Below are positions 1-10,298 of a stretch of DNA of 48,036 nt, piece after piece. The notes beneath the pieces were generated by a model. That model was not told the DNA's origin. It did no database searches and saw only the letters and a list, made by a program, of their open reading frames with translations. Numbering within the stretch: position 1 is the stretch's first letter; each line of letters starts with the position of its first letter. The DNA comes from Gryganskiella cystojenkinii (Eukaryota; Mortierellomycota; Mortierellomycetes; Mortierellales; Mortierellaceae): assembly GCA_015852425.1 (NCBI GenBank), contig JAAAIG010000215.1, positions 1-48,036 on the forward strand, read 5' to 3'. A program made the position numbers and the translations under genes.

Positions 1-221
1 ACACTGGTCGTGTCGGTGTCATCACCCACCGTGAGCGTCACGTCGGAGGTTTCGACATCGTCCACATCAAGGATGTCCTCGACCGTCAGTTCGCTACCCG
101 TCTCTCCAACGTTTTCGTCATTGGTGAGGGTAACAAGCCCTGGATCTCCCTCCCCAAGGGCAAGGGTGTCGCTTTGACCATTGCCGAGGAGCGTGACCGT
201 CGCCGCGCTGCTACCAACTAA
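1..221 (+). CDS. RPS4: 40S ribosomal protein S4 (eS4), 3' end
   Basis: Partial gene: the window opens inside the last exon, in frame from base 3, and ends at the TAA at 219-221. The 72 visible residues are the C-terminal part of eS4, with the conserved stretches [17 protein letters not shown] and [15 protein letters not shown] and a basic [12 protein letters not shown] tail. eS4 is a structural protein of the small ribosomal subunit that contacts 18S rRNA. Strong pyrimidine-ending codon preference (GTC, ACC, CGT) fits a highly expressed ribosomal protein gene. No intron falls in the visible part. The product assignment is firm; the 5' part is outside the window. Confidence 0.96.
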   Translation, partial: TGRVGVITHRERHVGGFDIVHIKDVLDRQFATRLSNVFVIGEGNKPWISLPKGKGVALTIAEERDRRRAATN

Positions 222-606
222 ATTAGCAAATCTCTCGATCTTTTGCTTTTTGTCTAAAATGAAGTCAAGCTCCACAAACCATCATTTCAAGCTACTCTTC
301 ATGATAATATTAGCGTTCAGGTGTTTTTCTATGTCTTTAGCCTTTGTATGCATATCGAGAGGATGAGTACAAGAGGTGTGGTCAGAAAAAAGGCGGAGAC
401 AGAAGCGTACAAATCCGTTGTGACGTGGACCAAAAAATTACACTTCTATTTTCTGTTCAACGGCCTGTCTCGAGGGCAGGGCGGAGCCATTGCATTAATT
501 ACATTAATTGCTCACCTTTTTTTTATATTACTTCATCAGCATTCCTTGACTCCTTTTACATCCTCATACGACATCACCAACCCCTTTATCATCATCATCA
601 GATCTC

Positions 607-2233
607 ATGGCCACCAACGAGGAGAAAATCAGGATTGCTTCGGGCTTTCTCAAGTCTGCCCCTCCTGGTCAGTCTCTTTTTCATCCAATGCCTCCAGGTT
701 AAGAAGCCATGTCTTTTTTACTAGAGATGACCTCTCCAATCCATATGCTGACCTGTTCTCTTTGTTCCATTGACATTCTTTAGGCGAAATTAACGATGTC
801 TTCAATGGTACACCTGTCATTTCGTAGTGTCGTTGTCTTGTAATTGGGGCTTTCAGCTGACTCGCAAACGTAACGCGTTTTTTTTTCTTCTTTTTTTTGG
901 CTGAAAATAATAGACGTCCGAGCTTTGGTGGACGACGACGAATTGTTGACAGGAGGCATTATGAGCGCATTGGAGGAATACAACACCGAAGAATTGGCTA
1001 CCGTGGAGGTGCCAGGGATCGAGGGCAAGGTAAAAAAAAACGCACTTTATGACGACATCATCGGATCGGGTTAGCGTACAACAGATTCTTGGGGGATAAG
1101 AGTGAGGATCTTAATCGTCTTTTTCCTTCGGTCGCAGGTCATTATCTCTAAGCACGGACAGATTGACAATGAGCGTTTCTTGGACCCCAAGACCAACCAG
1201 ACCTTCAAGCTGGATCATCTTCGTCAGGTAAGAAAATGAGACTATCAGTCGTCAATTGAAATGGAAGTATTTCCTTCGCAACCAGCTCAAAGCCTACGCC
1301 AGAACCAGGAGTCCTAAACCACCCGGCATAACTCGTTTCTAGTCGGTCTCTGATCTTGAACCCTACACCGCCGTCGATGAAGAAATTGAGGAACTTCGGT
1401 AGGAGGATTTTTTGTTAATCGTTCCATGTTAAAGTCGTTCTCGCTAAACGTTGGCAGTGGAGACTAATAGCCTTGGAGTGCTTCCCGATCGTTTCACATC
1501 TAATAGCAAGACGATTGAGAAGGATACGGAGACATACGCTGCGGATCGCTATGCCGAGGGTGTCGTTGCCGTCTATGGAACCAACGGTGTCGTGACCGTC
1601 GCTATTGTGCACAACAGATACAGCCCTTCCAACTACTGGTATGGACATCTTTTTTTTTATCCATAATTCGTGAATACCATGGATGAATGTTAAGTCGAGC
1701 ATGGACTGATCATCTGGAACTTTGATACAAACCCGCCTCATCTTATTTAGGAATGGACGGTGGAGATCTGTCTGGACCTTGAACACGGCAACAAGCGAGG
1801 TAAAGGGCGCATTAAAGTGCAAGGTCCACTACTATGAGGATGGCAACGTGCAATTGGAGACTTCCAAGGATGTTGAGGACAAGTTGTCCAAGTCTTCTTC
1901 TGAACCTGTAAGTCTTCGAGCTTTTGTTCTTCATACCTTGGAGATTTAACTTGAATTTTGGTCCACTGCGTCTTTAGAGCAAATCTCCTTACCACCCAAT
2001 TCCTATCTTGAATATCTAATTTTCTCCTATAGCTCAAGGTGATCTCGAAGGCGTTCTTGGACTTGATCGCTGCCGCAGAATTGAAATACCAGACGGCCTT
2101 GAACGAGAGTTATCGTGATTTGGCTGATGATACATTCAATGGTCTGCGTCGTGCCCTGCCGTACACGCGTACAAAACTCGACTGGAACAAAATCCTCACA
2201 TACCGTATCGGTGCCGAGCTTTCTGCCAAGTAA
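607..2233 (+). CDS. CAP1: F-actin-capping protein subunit alpha
   Basis: Eight exons: 607-667, 784-807, 914-1029, 1138-1227, 1343-1398, 1507-1638, 1751-1907, 2033-2233; 278 residues, close to the 260-290 usual for the family. The alpha subunit forms a heterodimer with the beta subunit and caps barbed ends of actin filaments. Diagnostic C-terminal blocks are FWNGRWRS-like ([11 protein letters not shown]), [18 protein letters not shown], and the tail [20 protein letters not shown], which is nearly the same from animals to fungi. The acceptor of exon 6 was placed at 1507 rather than after the CAG at 1455, because only that choice joins EELR to [10 protein letters not shown] without a stop. It lies upstream of and convergent with VMA21. 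Confidence 0.95.
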
Positions 2234-2334
2234 AAAAGCAGACGAATTCGCTCCTACTCTGATATACCTGTGCCGAGGAGAAGAAGCACCGATGAAGACT
2301 GAGAATCGACTGTGGCGATAAAACAATAACAAGA

Positions 2335-2421
2335 GTAAAATCCTCCCAAACTCAAACACACAAAAAAAAAAAAAAAAAATAAAATCCCCCCAAACTCAAA
2401 CACACAAAAAAAAAAAAAAGG
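2335..2421. repeat. Tandem duplication of about 43 bp ending in poly-A
   Basis: Two successive copies of a unit that reads TAAAATCC(T/C)CCCAAACTC followed by AAACACAC and a run of 13-18 A residues. It sits between the convergent CAP1 and VMA21 genes, just after the CAP1 stop, so it is probably 3' UTR or polyadenylation-region DNA duplicated by slippage. Confidence 0.7.
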
Positions 2422-2505
2422 AGCAAAAGAATGGTCATTCGGACAGCGGATATTCGGTGAATAATATGTCGCGTGTGTGATAGAGAGCCACGCGTATCCC
2501 TGTTT

Positions 2506-2820
2506 TTATTGCTGCTTCTTGACGTTCACGGGCGAGGGTTGACTGGCCTGGGAGTCCTCGAGGACAGCAGCGATTACGTACGCAAAGAGGACGAGGTTGG
2601 CGACAACCGCAGCGGCTATACCGGCATAGGTCGCGTTACCGCTGAAATACGTATCCACAGACAAGAAGTAAGTGCCGATGGGGAAGAAGATCATGGCAAT
2701 GGTGAAGAATGCGAGCTTAATCAGGGTGCCAGGGGCGACGTTTGTGGATGACGAGGACGGGGATTTTGAAAACGCGGCGCTCGAGGACGACGAGCCGACA
2801 GATACTTTGGATGAAGACAT
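2506..2820 (-). CDS. VMA21: V-ATPase assembly factor VMA21
   Basis: Single exon, 104 residues. VMA21 is a small ER membrane chaperone that escorts assembly of the V0 sector of the vacuolar ATPase. The sequence has a Ser-rich cytosolic N-terminus, two hydrophobic segments (about residues 35-57, LIKLAFFTIAMIFFPIGTYF, and about 70-92, AGIAAAVVANLVLFAYVIAA), a short lumenal loop between them and a C-terminal KKQQ. That tail is a KKXX dilysine ER-retrieval signal, the hallmark of the family. I chose the ATG at 2818-2820; an in-frame ATG at 2947-2949 would add 43 residues not expected for VMA21. Confidence 0.93.
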   Translation of the reverse strand: MSSSKVSVGSSSSSAAFSKSPSSSSTNVAPGTLIKLAFFTIAMIFFPIGTYFLSVDTYFSGNATYAGIAAAVVANLVLFAYVIAAVLEDSQASQPSPVNVKKQQ

Positions 2821-3108
2821 GGCTTTGAAATGGAAGTGTCTCTTATGGGTTTGTTGGCTCGTTGATGGGGATGCAGAAAAGCAGTATTTATGATGCACTG
2901 CTGAGGATTGACGAGTCGATGATGGGGAAAAGGAGGAAAAGCGATTCAAGCAATGACTGACAATGTAATGAACAGACCAACATCTCTCTTTCAGCGTCTT
3001 GTGACGGCCAACTTTTCGATTTTGAGACTCCTCTCCTCCAAGAGAAATAAAAGGCCTTGCTTAGGAATCGCCTTTTTTCTTCTCCCATTCGCTCTCCCTC
3101 ACTGCACA
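2821..3108. promoter_or_regulatory. Shared divergent promoter, VMA21 / YAE1
   Basis: The 288 bases separate the start codons of two divergent genes and must hold both promoters and 5' leaders. No clear TATA box is visible; a pyrimidine-rich stretch (CCTTTTTTCTTCTCCCATTC) lies directly before the YAE1 start. Confidence 0.6.
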
Positions 3109-4163
3109 ATGACAGATCAGGACAACCACTACAAGACGACAGGCACTCCGTCGGAAGCAACCACACCCAGCAGTTCAGACCAAGGGTCAGACCATGACGA
3201 TGTCTGGGGTGACGACGAGGACGTTTCGTACGATCGCTCCATTGCTGAAAAAGAGTGGTCTCGACTGCACGAAAATTTTGGAAACGTATGAGTTTTTTTT
3301 TTTTTTTTTTTGGATTTGATGTTGCTTTAGTTGACAAGTACAATTGTTATCAAACCTCTCCTTATCATCTTTTTTTTTCTCTCTTCCATTTTTCTCTTAG
3401 AGCGGTTACCTTGAAGGCATTGAGGAGGGCAAGGAGAGTACGTTGCAGGAAGGATTCAACCAGGGTTGGTCAGAAGGTGTTCAATATGGTCATGAATTGG
3501 GTAGACTTCGCGGTCTGATCAGGTATATTATGAGAATCAAATACATCGTGCTGTTCTTGTTATTTCTCCACAAAGGACTGGTAGCAAAGGTTATTGACTC
3601 CTCCCCTTTGGTGTCGAACATCTTCTTCTCCTTCCCTTAGTCCACTGCTTGAGTACATTCTGTCAACGGCATCACCCAAGGATTTGCTCCGCAGTCTCAA
3701 CAGCGATGACAAGACATCTTGGATCCAAAAGGCTACCGATCTGATCAAAGAATTGGTCGAGCTCGATATCGCCAAGGTCTTTGATAAGGCCTATTTTGAC
3801 GACGGTCGTGGTCCCTCAGCTTCCTCAAAGGCTGATTCAAAGGCCTCGAAGATGGATTCGGGATGCTGCGGCGGGTCCAAAACCGGATCAGGATCTTGTT
3901 GCAAAGATGAGAGTAATGAGGAACAGGTAGATGCCACCGTTGAGTCCGGATCGGATAACAACAAGGAGAAGAAGGGCTGTTGCTCAAAGTCAGATGGGTC
4001 CTCATCCACATCATGTAACGAGCAAAGCTGCGGGAAACCCCATGTAGGGGTCAAAAGACAGGCGTGGTCCTCTAGACCAGACGAAGTCTTGTCAAGCTAC
4101 CGATCCAGGACTCTTGATCTGCTCAAGCAAATCCAACTGGAGCATCTCCTCGAGTCGAACTAA
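3109..4163 (+). CDS. YAE1: Yae1-domain protein (Fe-S loading of ABCE1/Rli1)
   Basis: Three exons, 3109-3285, 3401-3522, 3641-4163; 273 residues. YAE1 works with LTO1 as an adaptor that delivers the ABC protein Rli1/ABCE1 to the cytosolic Fe-S assembly machinery. The N-terminus is acidic, then WSRLHENFGN leads into the diagnostic deca-GX3 core GYLEGIEEGKESTLQEGF at about residues 61-78, continuing with NQGWSEG and YGHELGRLRG. After the core comes a predicted helical segment and then, at about 155-220, an unusual Cys-rich and Ser-rich insert with CCGG, SCC, GCCS, SC and SCG motifs. The C-terminus is again helical (RTLDLLKQIQLEHLLE). The Yae1 call is strong; a role for the Cys cluster is unknown. 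Confidence 0.88.
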
Positions 4164-4394
4164 GCGGTACATAACACCCCTAGCATTTATCACCATTACG
4201 ATACCAAATCATCATTCCCATTGCATCACACATCAGAGCATTCCCTATCAATCTTTCTCTCGCCTCCGTTTTTAATCGCATAGATCTATGATATGTCACA
4301 AAGAAGTAAAGTATGGTAGACGCAAGTAAAGAAAACAAAAGAAAAAAAAATCAAAAAAAAAAAAAGAAAAAGAAAAAAGGCGAGCGTTGAGAGA

Positions 4395-6231
4395 TCATCC
4401 ATCTGTGACGACGGGCTTAATGAACACGGTCGTAATGTACTTTTTCCGATACCGGGCCGTAACACTGATGCTCAAGACTCCCTCTTTGACGGAGCACGCA
4501 TAAAGATGATTCAGGACCACATGGTTCGGTACTGGTAAAACAGAGTTGTCTTCCTTTGAAGGCACGTTGTTCAAGATGACTTTTTCCAGATGTGGCGGTA
4601 GTGCCGGAGGCGGGTCGTTCGATATGGAGGAATTGGACCCAAACAGTTTGGAAGAAGTGGAAGAGGCCATGCTGGAGCGCGATTCTCGACCAGCACCGCT
4701 TCCTGCAGGGCCTCCTGGTGAACTCTGTGATGGACTCTGAATGCTTCCTGTGTTGGTATCGGATTTGATGGCGGTGAGAGGTAAAAGACCCTCGCTTCCG
4801 GAAGAGCCTGAAGGCGACGTGTTTCCTGACTGAGCATATGCAGGGATTTGATCTGTATATGAGCCGACAGGAGATCCATTGATGGGAGTATCTATCGTAA
4901 GAAAAAAATGTACAAGTACGAAAGGGAAAATGTACAAGTACGAAAGGGAAAATTATTAGTTAAAAGCCCTTAAAAATACGACCACTGTCTCTTACAAACC
5001 ACGCAGAGGATGTGTTGTAAAACCACTCACCGTGGCCGCCTTCAAGCTCATCTTGTTCCTCGTCTGCAACCTCCAAAAAGTTGACAAGATTTCCTTCCGC
5101 ATCCGTGGCCGCCGACAACTCTGTGGAGCACTTCCACTCGTCGTCAACAATGAATTTGATCCGATGAGTCCCTGGTGGTAAGTTCAATATCGTGGAAAAG
5201 TCGCTTGTGCTATTTTCGATCAAGAGCGAGAGCATTGTCAGCGTAGGAGAAAAAAAAAGAAAAAACACTTCTGCCTCCTGAGTATCCAGATCGTGTCTCG
5301 TCTCCTATTTGCTTCCCTATGATCTGGTACAAGATTTTTTTACCTCTTGTTTAGTCGAACTTTTTGTTTCCAATTGTTAAATGTTCCTGTGACATAGACA
5401 TTCTGCCCTCCTTGACTCCAGGTGATAATCGTCGGCACATTGCCATCCTTCATCTCTGGAATATAGTAGCAACACAAAAAAAATTGTGGGTCGGGGTTAA
5501 TAATCGACGTCCCATGATTAATGTGTTCGATAACACCCAACAACTCGCTCGACAAACCCAACAAAAAAAAAAAAAAATGGTGATTCATTGTTACCTTCGC
5601 CTGCATCGTCCATGCTCTTGAGTGGATCCACGTCCCCAAACGCTCTTGAGACCCTAGCCGAGTTTCGATAACTCGATCGTCCACCATCGAGCTGTTGTAA
5701 TCTCTGTTGCTCCATCTTGTCCTGGTGAGCGGCCGTTGCCAACAGTGTCTGTTCGTTGAACGCATCCGTATATTGGCCATAAGATTGACCAGCTCCCACG
5801 AGCGAAGAAGCTCTCCGTCGGGGACCACCTCCGGGCAAGACATTCTTGGTCGCTGTCTGCTGTTGTTTGCGGTGAAAGTCTGCTCCATTTCCACCGATAA
5901 AAGAAGATTCGCTATCGAAGGGTGAAGTACCAGCAGGCGAGTCATTCATGTATTGGTCTCTCACTGTTGGGAATCTCGGTCGTGGGGCAGCATCGACGGG
6001 TGCGGATGCGGTGGGTATTGTGGATGGGTGAATAGAGCCTTGAGGTGGGGAAGAGTGGCCCATGAATGCCTGGGGTGAGGAGCCGTGTCTCTGATGAGTC
6101 ATGGGGTGATTCTGTTGTTGCTGTTGAGGTGAGTATTGCTTTTGATAAGGGTTGTTGGTATAGGTGACTGCCTCAACAGCGGCATCAGCGTCCGCATTGC
6201 CGGTCCCGGGGGCCGATGGAGTGTTGCCCAT
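4395..6231 (-). CDS. Snf1/AMPK beta subunit (Sip2/Gal83 family)
   Basis: Four exons on the minus strand (6231-5595, 5455-5344, 5209-5031, 4891-4395); 474 residues. The beta subunit scaffolds the Snf1 kinase complex and decides its location. The N-terminus MGNTPSAPG fits an N-myristoylation signal (Gly2, Ser6). A long disordered region follows, then the CBM48 glycogen-binding fold from about residue 215 (VPTIITWSQGGQNVYVTGTF, then NNW, LPPGTHRIKFIVDDEWK and NLVNFLEV). After a Ser/Pro linker, the C-terminal ASC domain has LPPHLEKVILN, VPNHVVLNHLYACSVKEGV and a terminal strand (YRKKYITTVFIKP). It shares a promoter with the divergent coiled-coil gene. Which paralogue (Sip1, Sip2, Gal83) it matches cannot be decided by eye. 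Confidence 0.94.
4908..4951. repeat. Perfect 22-bp tandem duplication in an intron
   Basis: The unit ATGTACAAGTACGAAAGGGA plus AA occurs twice in a row (4908-4929 and 4930-4951). It lies inside the last intron of the Snf1 beta-subunit gene, near its acceptor, and probably arose by slippage. Confidence 0.85.
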
Positions 6232-6607
6232 GCTTGCTTATGGTGAAAGTTATACAAGTGAGGGAAGGGTACGAGGGCTTGTTGTGTATGTTGTACAATT
6301 GTTGTGTTGATGGGGCAAAACAGAGAAGAAAGGAAGAATGAATGAATGCAAGGAATTCCATACTGACCTCAGTCTGACAAGCGCACACGTGACCGCGTCG
6401 CGTTCTGCCCGTTTTCGGTGGCAAAAATAAACACTTTCGCTCTTTTACCTTGAGCATTCATTTTGTTCGACTCTTCACACTAATTCTCCTTCAACAACGA
6501 AGCTCCTCATGATACAGGACGGCTGTCTTTATTAATACTAGTATCGTTGACACTGAACCACAGACCATCCACCTCTGCCCCGATTCAGATTCTCTTGTTT
6601 TTTATTC
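6232..6607. promoter_or_regulatory. Divergent promoter with CACGTGAC box and a repeated 33-bp block
   Basis: This is the spacer between the start codons of the Snf1 beta gene (minus) and the coiled-coil gene (plus). It contains CACGTGAC at 6386-6393, an E-box of the kind bound by Cbf1/Pho4-like bHLH factors. It also holds a 33-bp block (6403-6435) that recurs at 20511-20544. The factor that binds is inference. Confidence 0.55.
6403..6435 (+). repeat. Dispersed repeat, copy 1
   Basis: The block begins TTCTGCCCG and continues CGGTGGCAAAAATAAACACT. A nearly identical 34-bp copy lies in the same orientation at 20511-20544, differing by one substitution (C/T) and one extra T. The flanking sequences are unrelated. 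It could be the end of a transposable element or a conserved promoter element. Confidence 0.8.
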
Positions 6608-8199
6608 ATGGATCGCGAGTCCCCTTCACAACCTGTCGATGGCTTGCGGGATTCTCCTGAACCACACACGCCATCGACTCCATCCCGTCTTCCAGCTCCA
6701 ACACAGCGTCGAGCGGTTACGATAACACCGCAGGACTTGTCTTCCCCTGCAAAACCTAAAATGCCAAGGACACCGTCCCGAGTATGTCGTATTCTTTCAC
6801 AGACGACGGGGACATACCAAGAGTGAAAAATCTCCTTCTAACAACCACTCTGTGACCTCTGCCATTCACAGAAAATACCCGCACCACGGAGCAGACCCAA
6901 CAGTGGCAACGGCGGCAGTGGCAGTACCCCTCTCTCCCATGATGGTGACTTTATCTCGCCCTCAATAGTACAAGGAACCAGCAGCAGCACCAACAGTAAC
7001 AAGGAAAGCACCACGCCAGCCTATCCAGAGTCCACGATCCTGTTGAAAAGGAGCTTTTTGGATGCCAAGATCAATCTCTCGGATATGCGACCCGTGGATG
7101 CCCAGGTTCTGGAAAAGATCAAGAACCTCGAAATCTCATTAAAACAATATCAGAACGCGATCCGACCACTTAGAACCAAAATCGGTACCTCCCAGAACGA
7201 GATCAAGCTCGAACGGGCCGCGCACGACAGTGCTATGATGGCCTGGAATGAGAAACTCTCTGCTTTAACCCGATCTGTCGAGGCCCTGGAAGAGGAAGAG
7301 ACGAGGCAACAGGCTAAGAAGCAAGAACTGCTGGAATCGATTCAGATCCTCGGCGAGGAACTCGAGAACAAGGACGAGGAGCTTGTTCGGATCCAACATG
7401 AATTTGAGCAGTCCCGAGAGGACCGAGAGCGTCTGTTACAAGAACGGGAAGAGTCTGAGCGAGAGGCTCTGGAAGAAGTTCGAGAAGTCAAGGCAAAGCT
7501 TTTGCAGGAGCTGGAAGAGATTCTGGTGTTGCAACAAGAGTTTGATGAGGCCTCGAGGGGTGTGATGGACACCTGTGGATACAACGAAGGAGAGGCCCTG
7601 AAGGCTCGACTTCAAGAACTGGACGAGACCATCTTGGAACTTGAACAGGCTATTATCGAGAGCAAGAACTCTTCGCAGGTCGAAGAGAAGAATGCGGACG
7701 AATTGGTATGCCGAGGGAAACATCACACAGGGTGTGTTAAAAATTGGTGCATCGTTGAGAGAGTTTTCATGTACTGACATCTTTTCTTACTCGCGGTCTG
7801 TTTTGGTGTTCTGGTAGGTTCTCATTTTCGAAAAAGTGTATGAGAGGCGGATCCGAAATTACTCGCAAGAGATCGAACACACGTTACAGAAAGCGGAAGA
7901 AACTGAAAGGTACCTGTCGCGAAATGACTATACCTCCTGTGTCACAGTGTCTTCATTCTTATGTTTTAACCCTTCTATTGCCACTAACATATGGCAAACC
8001 AATATATAGGAAACGAGACCATGATGCGAACGAGATCCTGGAAGAATACCTGACCATCAACCAAGTCGCAGCTGAGGCTGAAGAGAAGGCGAGCAAGGAA
8101 GAGTTTGATCTGATGGTGGGCAAGGAAGAACTGGGGGAACTCGAGATCAAACTTCAGTCTCTGAGGATGCAGTTGGATCGCCAACTTCAATCGAGATAA
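6608..8199 (+). CDS. Coiled-coil protein, function unknown
   Basis: Four exons, 6608-6781, 6872-7705, 7818-7909, 8010-8199; 429 residues. The first 110 residues are Ser/Thr/Pro-rich and disordered, with several S/T-P sites (TPSTPSR, ITPQDLSSP, MPRTPSR) that look like proline-directed kinase targets. A conserved-looking entry segment (LKRSFLDAKINLSDMRPVD) is followed by long Glu/Lys/Leu heptads from about 130 to 335, such as LEEEETRQQAKKQELLESIQ and REESEREALEEVREVKAKL. A second coiled coil runs to the C-terminus. No catalytic or membrane motif is seen. I do not recognise the family; a cytoskeletal, septum or kinetochore role would be a guess. Confidence 0.85.
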
Positions 8200-8708
8200 T
8201 AATAAAATCCCGAAGACCGTTGAGAAGTTGACCAAATCCCCAAAAAAAAGCCATGTAATATATTCTATCTAGCATCATACTCTCCATAAAATATTGAATT
8301 GAATATTTTAGAAAAAAAAATGGTTTTATTATTCTCCTCCGGTGCATTCCCGTCGTGAATTCCTCCTGAATAGTTAAAAAAAGCGACATGGTATTTGTCT
8401 GGTCCTCCATGATAACACAATGGAGTGGAGCCAGATGAAAGAAAGAAAATAGCAAATGAAAACACAAGCAAAATGAAAGAACAGAATAAGAAAAAATGTA
8501 AGGAAAAATGCTGTTGTCTATGGCTCAGTTCTCTTGGTAGGGTTTCGAGTGAAAAAGGTGCGAGAGTAAAAATAAAATCAAAGTACATGGCGATATGAAA
8601 CGAACCAGGTAAAAAGAGAAATGATGAAGGGGTGGAGCGAAGGAATGGCGGAGGAGATGAGAGAAAAATACATGCAAAGTTTTGAATAAAAAATGTGATC
8701 GCAGATCT
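8200..8708. other. Convergent 3' region, no gene seen
   Basis: The stretch lies between the stop codons of the convergent coiled-coil and eIF4E genes. It is A-rich on the plus strand and holds only short overlapping frames without recognisable protein. It is probably the two 3' UTRs. Confidence 0.6.
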
Positions 8709-9960
8709 TTAGACAGTCCAGGCTTTGCCGCCAGTCTTCGTGGACTCGTGATGGCTTTGGAACTCCATGACTCCGTCGATACCAGAGTTCTTCTTGAGAG
8801 TACGACTAACAACGACAAAAATAAATCGAAGTGTATGTTAGAGCCAATGATATAGTGAGGGGTCAACAAGAGATGAATGATATTCTGTTCCCCTTGAATT
8901 TTTCGAAGATCACCTACCCAATGTTCATGGCCATCTCCTGGTTGTCCGAGGTACGGGTCCACAGCGATATCCTGAAGAAGCCCTTACGGACAGACACAAC
9001 AGCACCACAGACCTCGTTCTCGTACTCGAAAGCCTCACCAATGCAAGCAAGCATCTACAAGAGGTAGGAAAGCAACGGAAAAGAGAGAAAAAAAAGTTTT
9101 AGTGTCTCCGACCAGTTTTATGTGCTCAGCATAAGTCGACCCATTTTTGTTGATTATTTTTTTTTCTGTTGTCTTCCTTACGGTGAAGAGCCAGATGTTG
9201 TCAATCTCGCTCATGGTCTTGTTACGGGGCAATTGAATGCTCCACTTGCCTCCATGCTTGTTGGCGTCATCCTCCCACATGGGCTTGACCCCTTGCTTGA
9301 AGAGATGGTAGTTGGAGCTGATCGACAAGTCACAGGTCTTCATGACATTGTTGTAGACACTAAATCACACAAAACACAAAGAACAAATGGGAGGAGCTTG
9401 AGTTTTTTTTGCTACTTCGTCGTTGGTTTGCATGCGTCTGTTGCATTCCTCGGTTTCGCGTGTGGATTGTGAGCAGAGAGAGAGACGTGCTCGGCCCTGA
9501 CTTTTGATTTTGTCGACTATTGCATTCAGCCACCCTCCACATTAAACACCATTGACATCGAGCAGTGCACATGTGGTCCAGGGCTGACAAATCAGTCAGC
9601 CGCAGTCAACGAGGAAACAATATGGCTTGCAAAAATGCGAACGTGGAAGAAGCACGCAGCAAAGGGTCCAGACGGAAAACAGGAAGAAGAGGAGTGTGCG
9701 CAAAAAATGTTGTTGCCCTGCAAAAGAAAAGAAAAGAAAAAAAGGAATTACCCCCAAAAGTCCTCGACCGTGTCAAAGGTGATGAGTTCCTTGAGAGACT
9801 GCTCCCAGTTGTTGGAGTTGGACTTCTTTCCAGGGTTATCGAACCACAGGGTCCAGGCGTTGTGAAGAGGGTGCTTCGCGTTGAAGTTGACGGGGTCGTT
9901 GAAGACAGTAACGTATTTATCGTCCGAGGTAGGAACTGCGAGGGTGTTGTTGTCGGCCAT
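8709..9960 (-). CDS. eIF4E: Translation initiation factor eIF4E (mRNA cap-binding)
   Basis: Four exons on the minus strand (9960-9752, 9359-9182, 9054-8918, 8805-8709); 206 residues, normal for the family. eIF4E binds the m7G cap and recruits eIF4G. The core is clear: HPLHNAWTLWFDNP near residue 31, WEQSLKELITFDTVEDFWG (cap-binding Trp of EDFW), GVKPMWEDDANKHGGKWSI (second cap-contacting Trp within MWED), IDNIWL, GEAFEYENEVCGAVVSVR, and RISLWTRTSDNQEMAMNIG. A frame start four codons upstream (MHPN) exists; I prefer MADNN at 9958-9960. It lies tail-to-head downstream of PGS1 on the same strand. Confidence 0.96.
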
Positions 9961-10298
9961 GTTGGGATGCAATAAGGGAGGTTAAAAAGGTGCTGAAAAG
10001 AAGAAGACAAAAATATTTTGAAGTAAAGGCGAGATTCGCGAAAGAAGTGGGACAAAAGTGATGGGAGAGATGGGAGTGAGGAGTTGCGAGATTGATGCGA
10101 TTGAGAATGAGAGGAGTGGTCAATGAAGAGATGCAATCGATTCAATCGTGTCCCGCCCGCCGTTTTATGTGTTATTTTGTTTCCCATCAAAAAATCCGCA
10201 GTCACTTTGACTTTTTTTGCATTCTGACCCTGTTCTAAATTTGCTCTCATTTTCTGCGTTTTCAACCTTTTTAACTTTTTTTTACTTTTGTTTCACGT

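Noticed and set aside
1451..1506. Acceptor after CAG at 1455 for exon 6 of CAP1
   Set aside because: It shifts frame and meets TAA within four codons; the acceptor ending at 1506 keeps frame and gives the expected family sequence.
2821..2949. Upstream in-frame ATG that would extend VMA21 by 43 residues
   Set aside because: VMA21 proteins are about 80-110 residues; the extension is low-complexity and would eat into the shared promoter with YAE1.
9606..10265. 219-codon Ser/Pro/Thr-rich minus-strand frame over the eIF4E start
   Set aside because: It overlaps the first exon of eIF4E in another frame and looks like a shadow of it and of the pyrimidine-rich leader.
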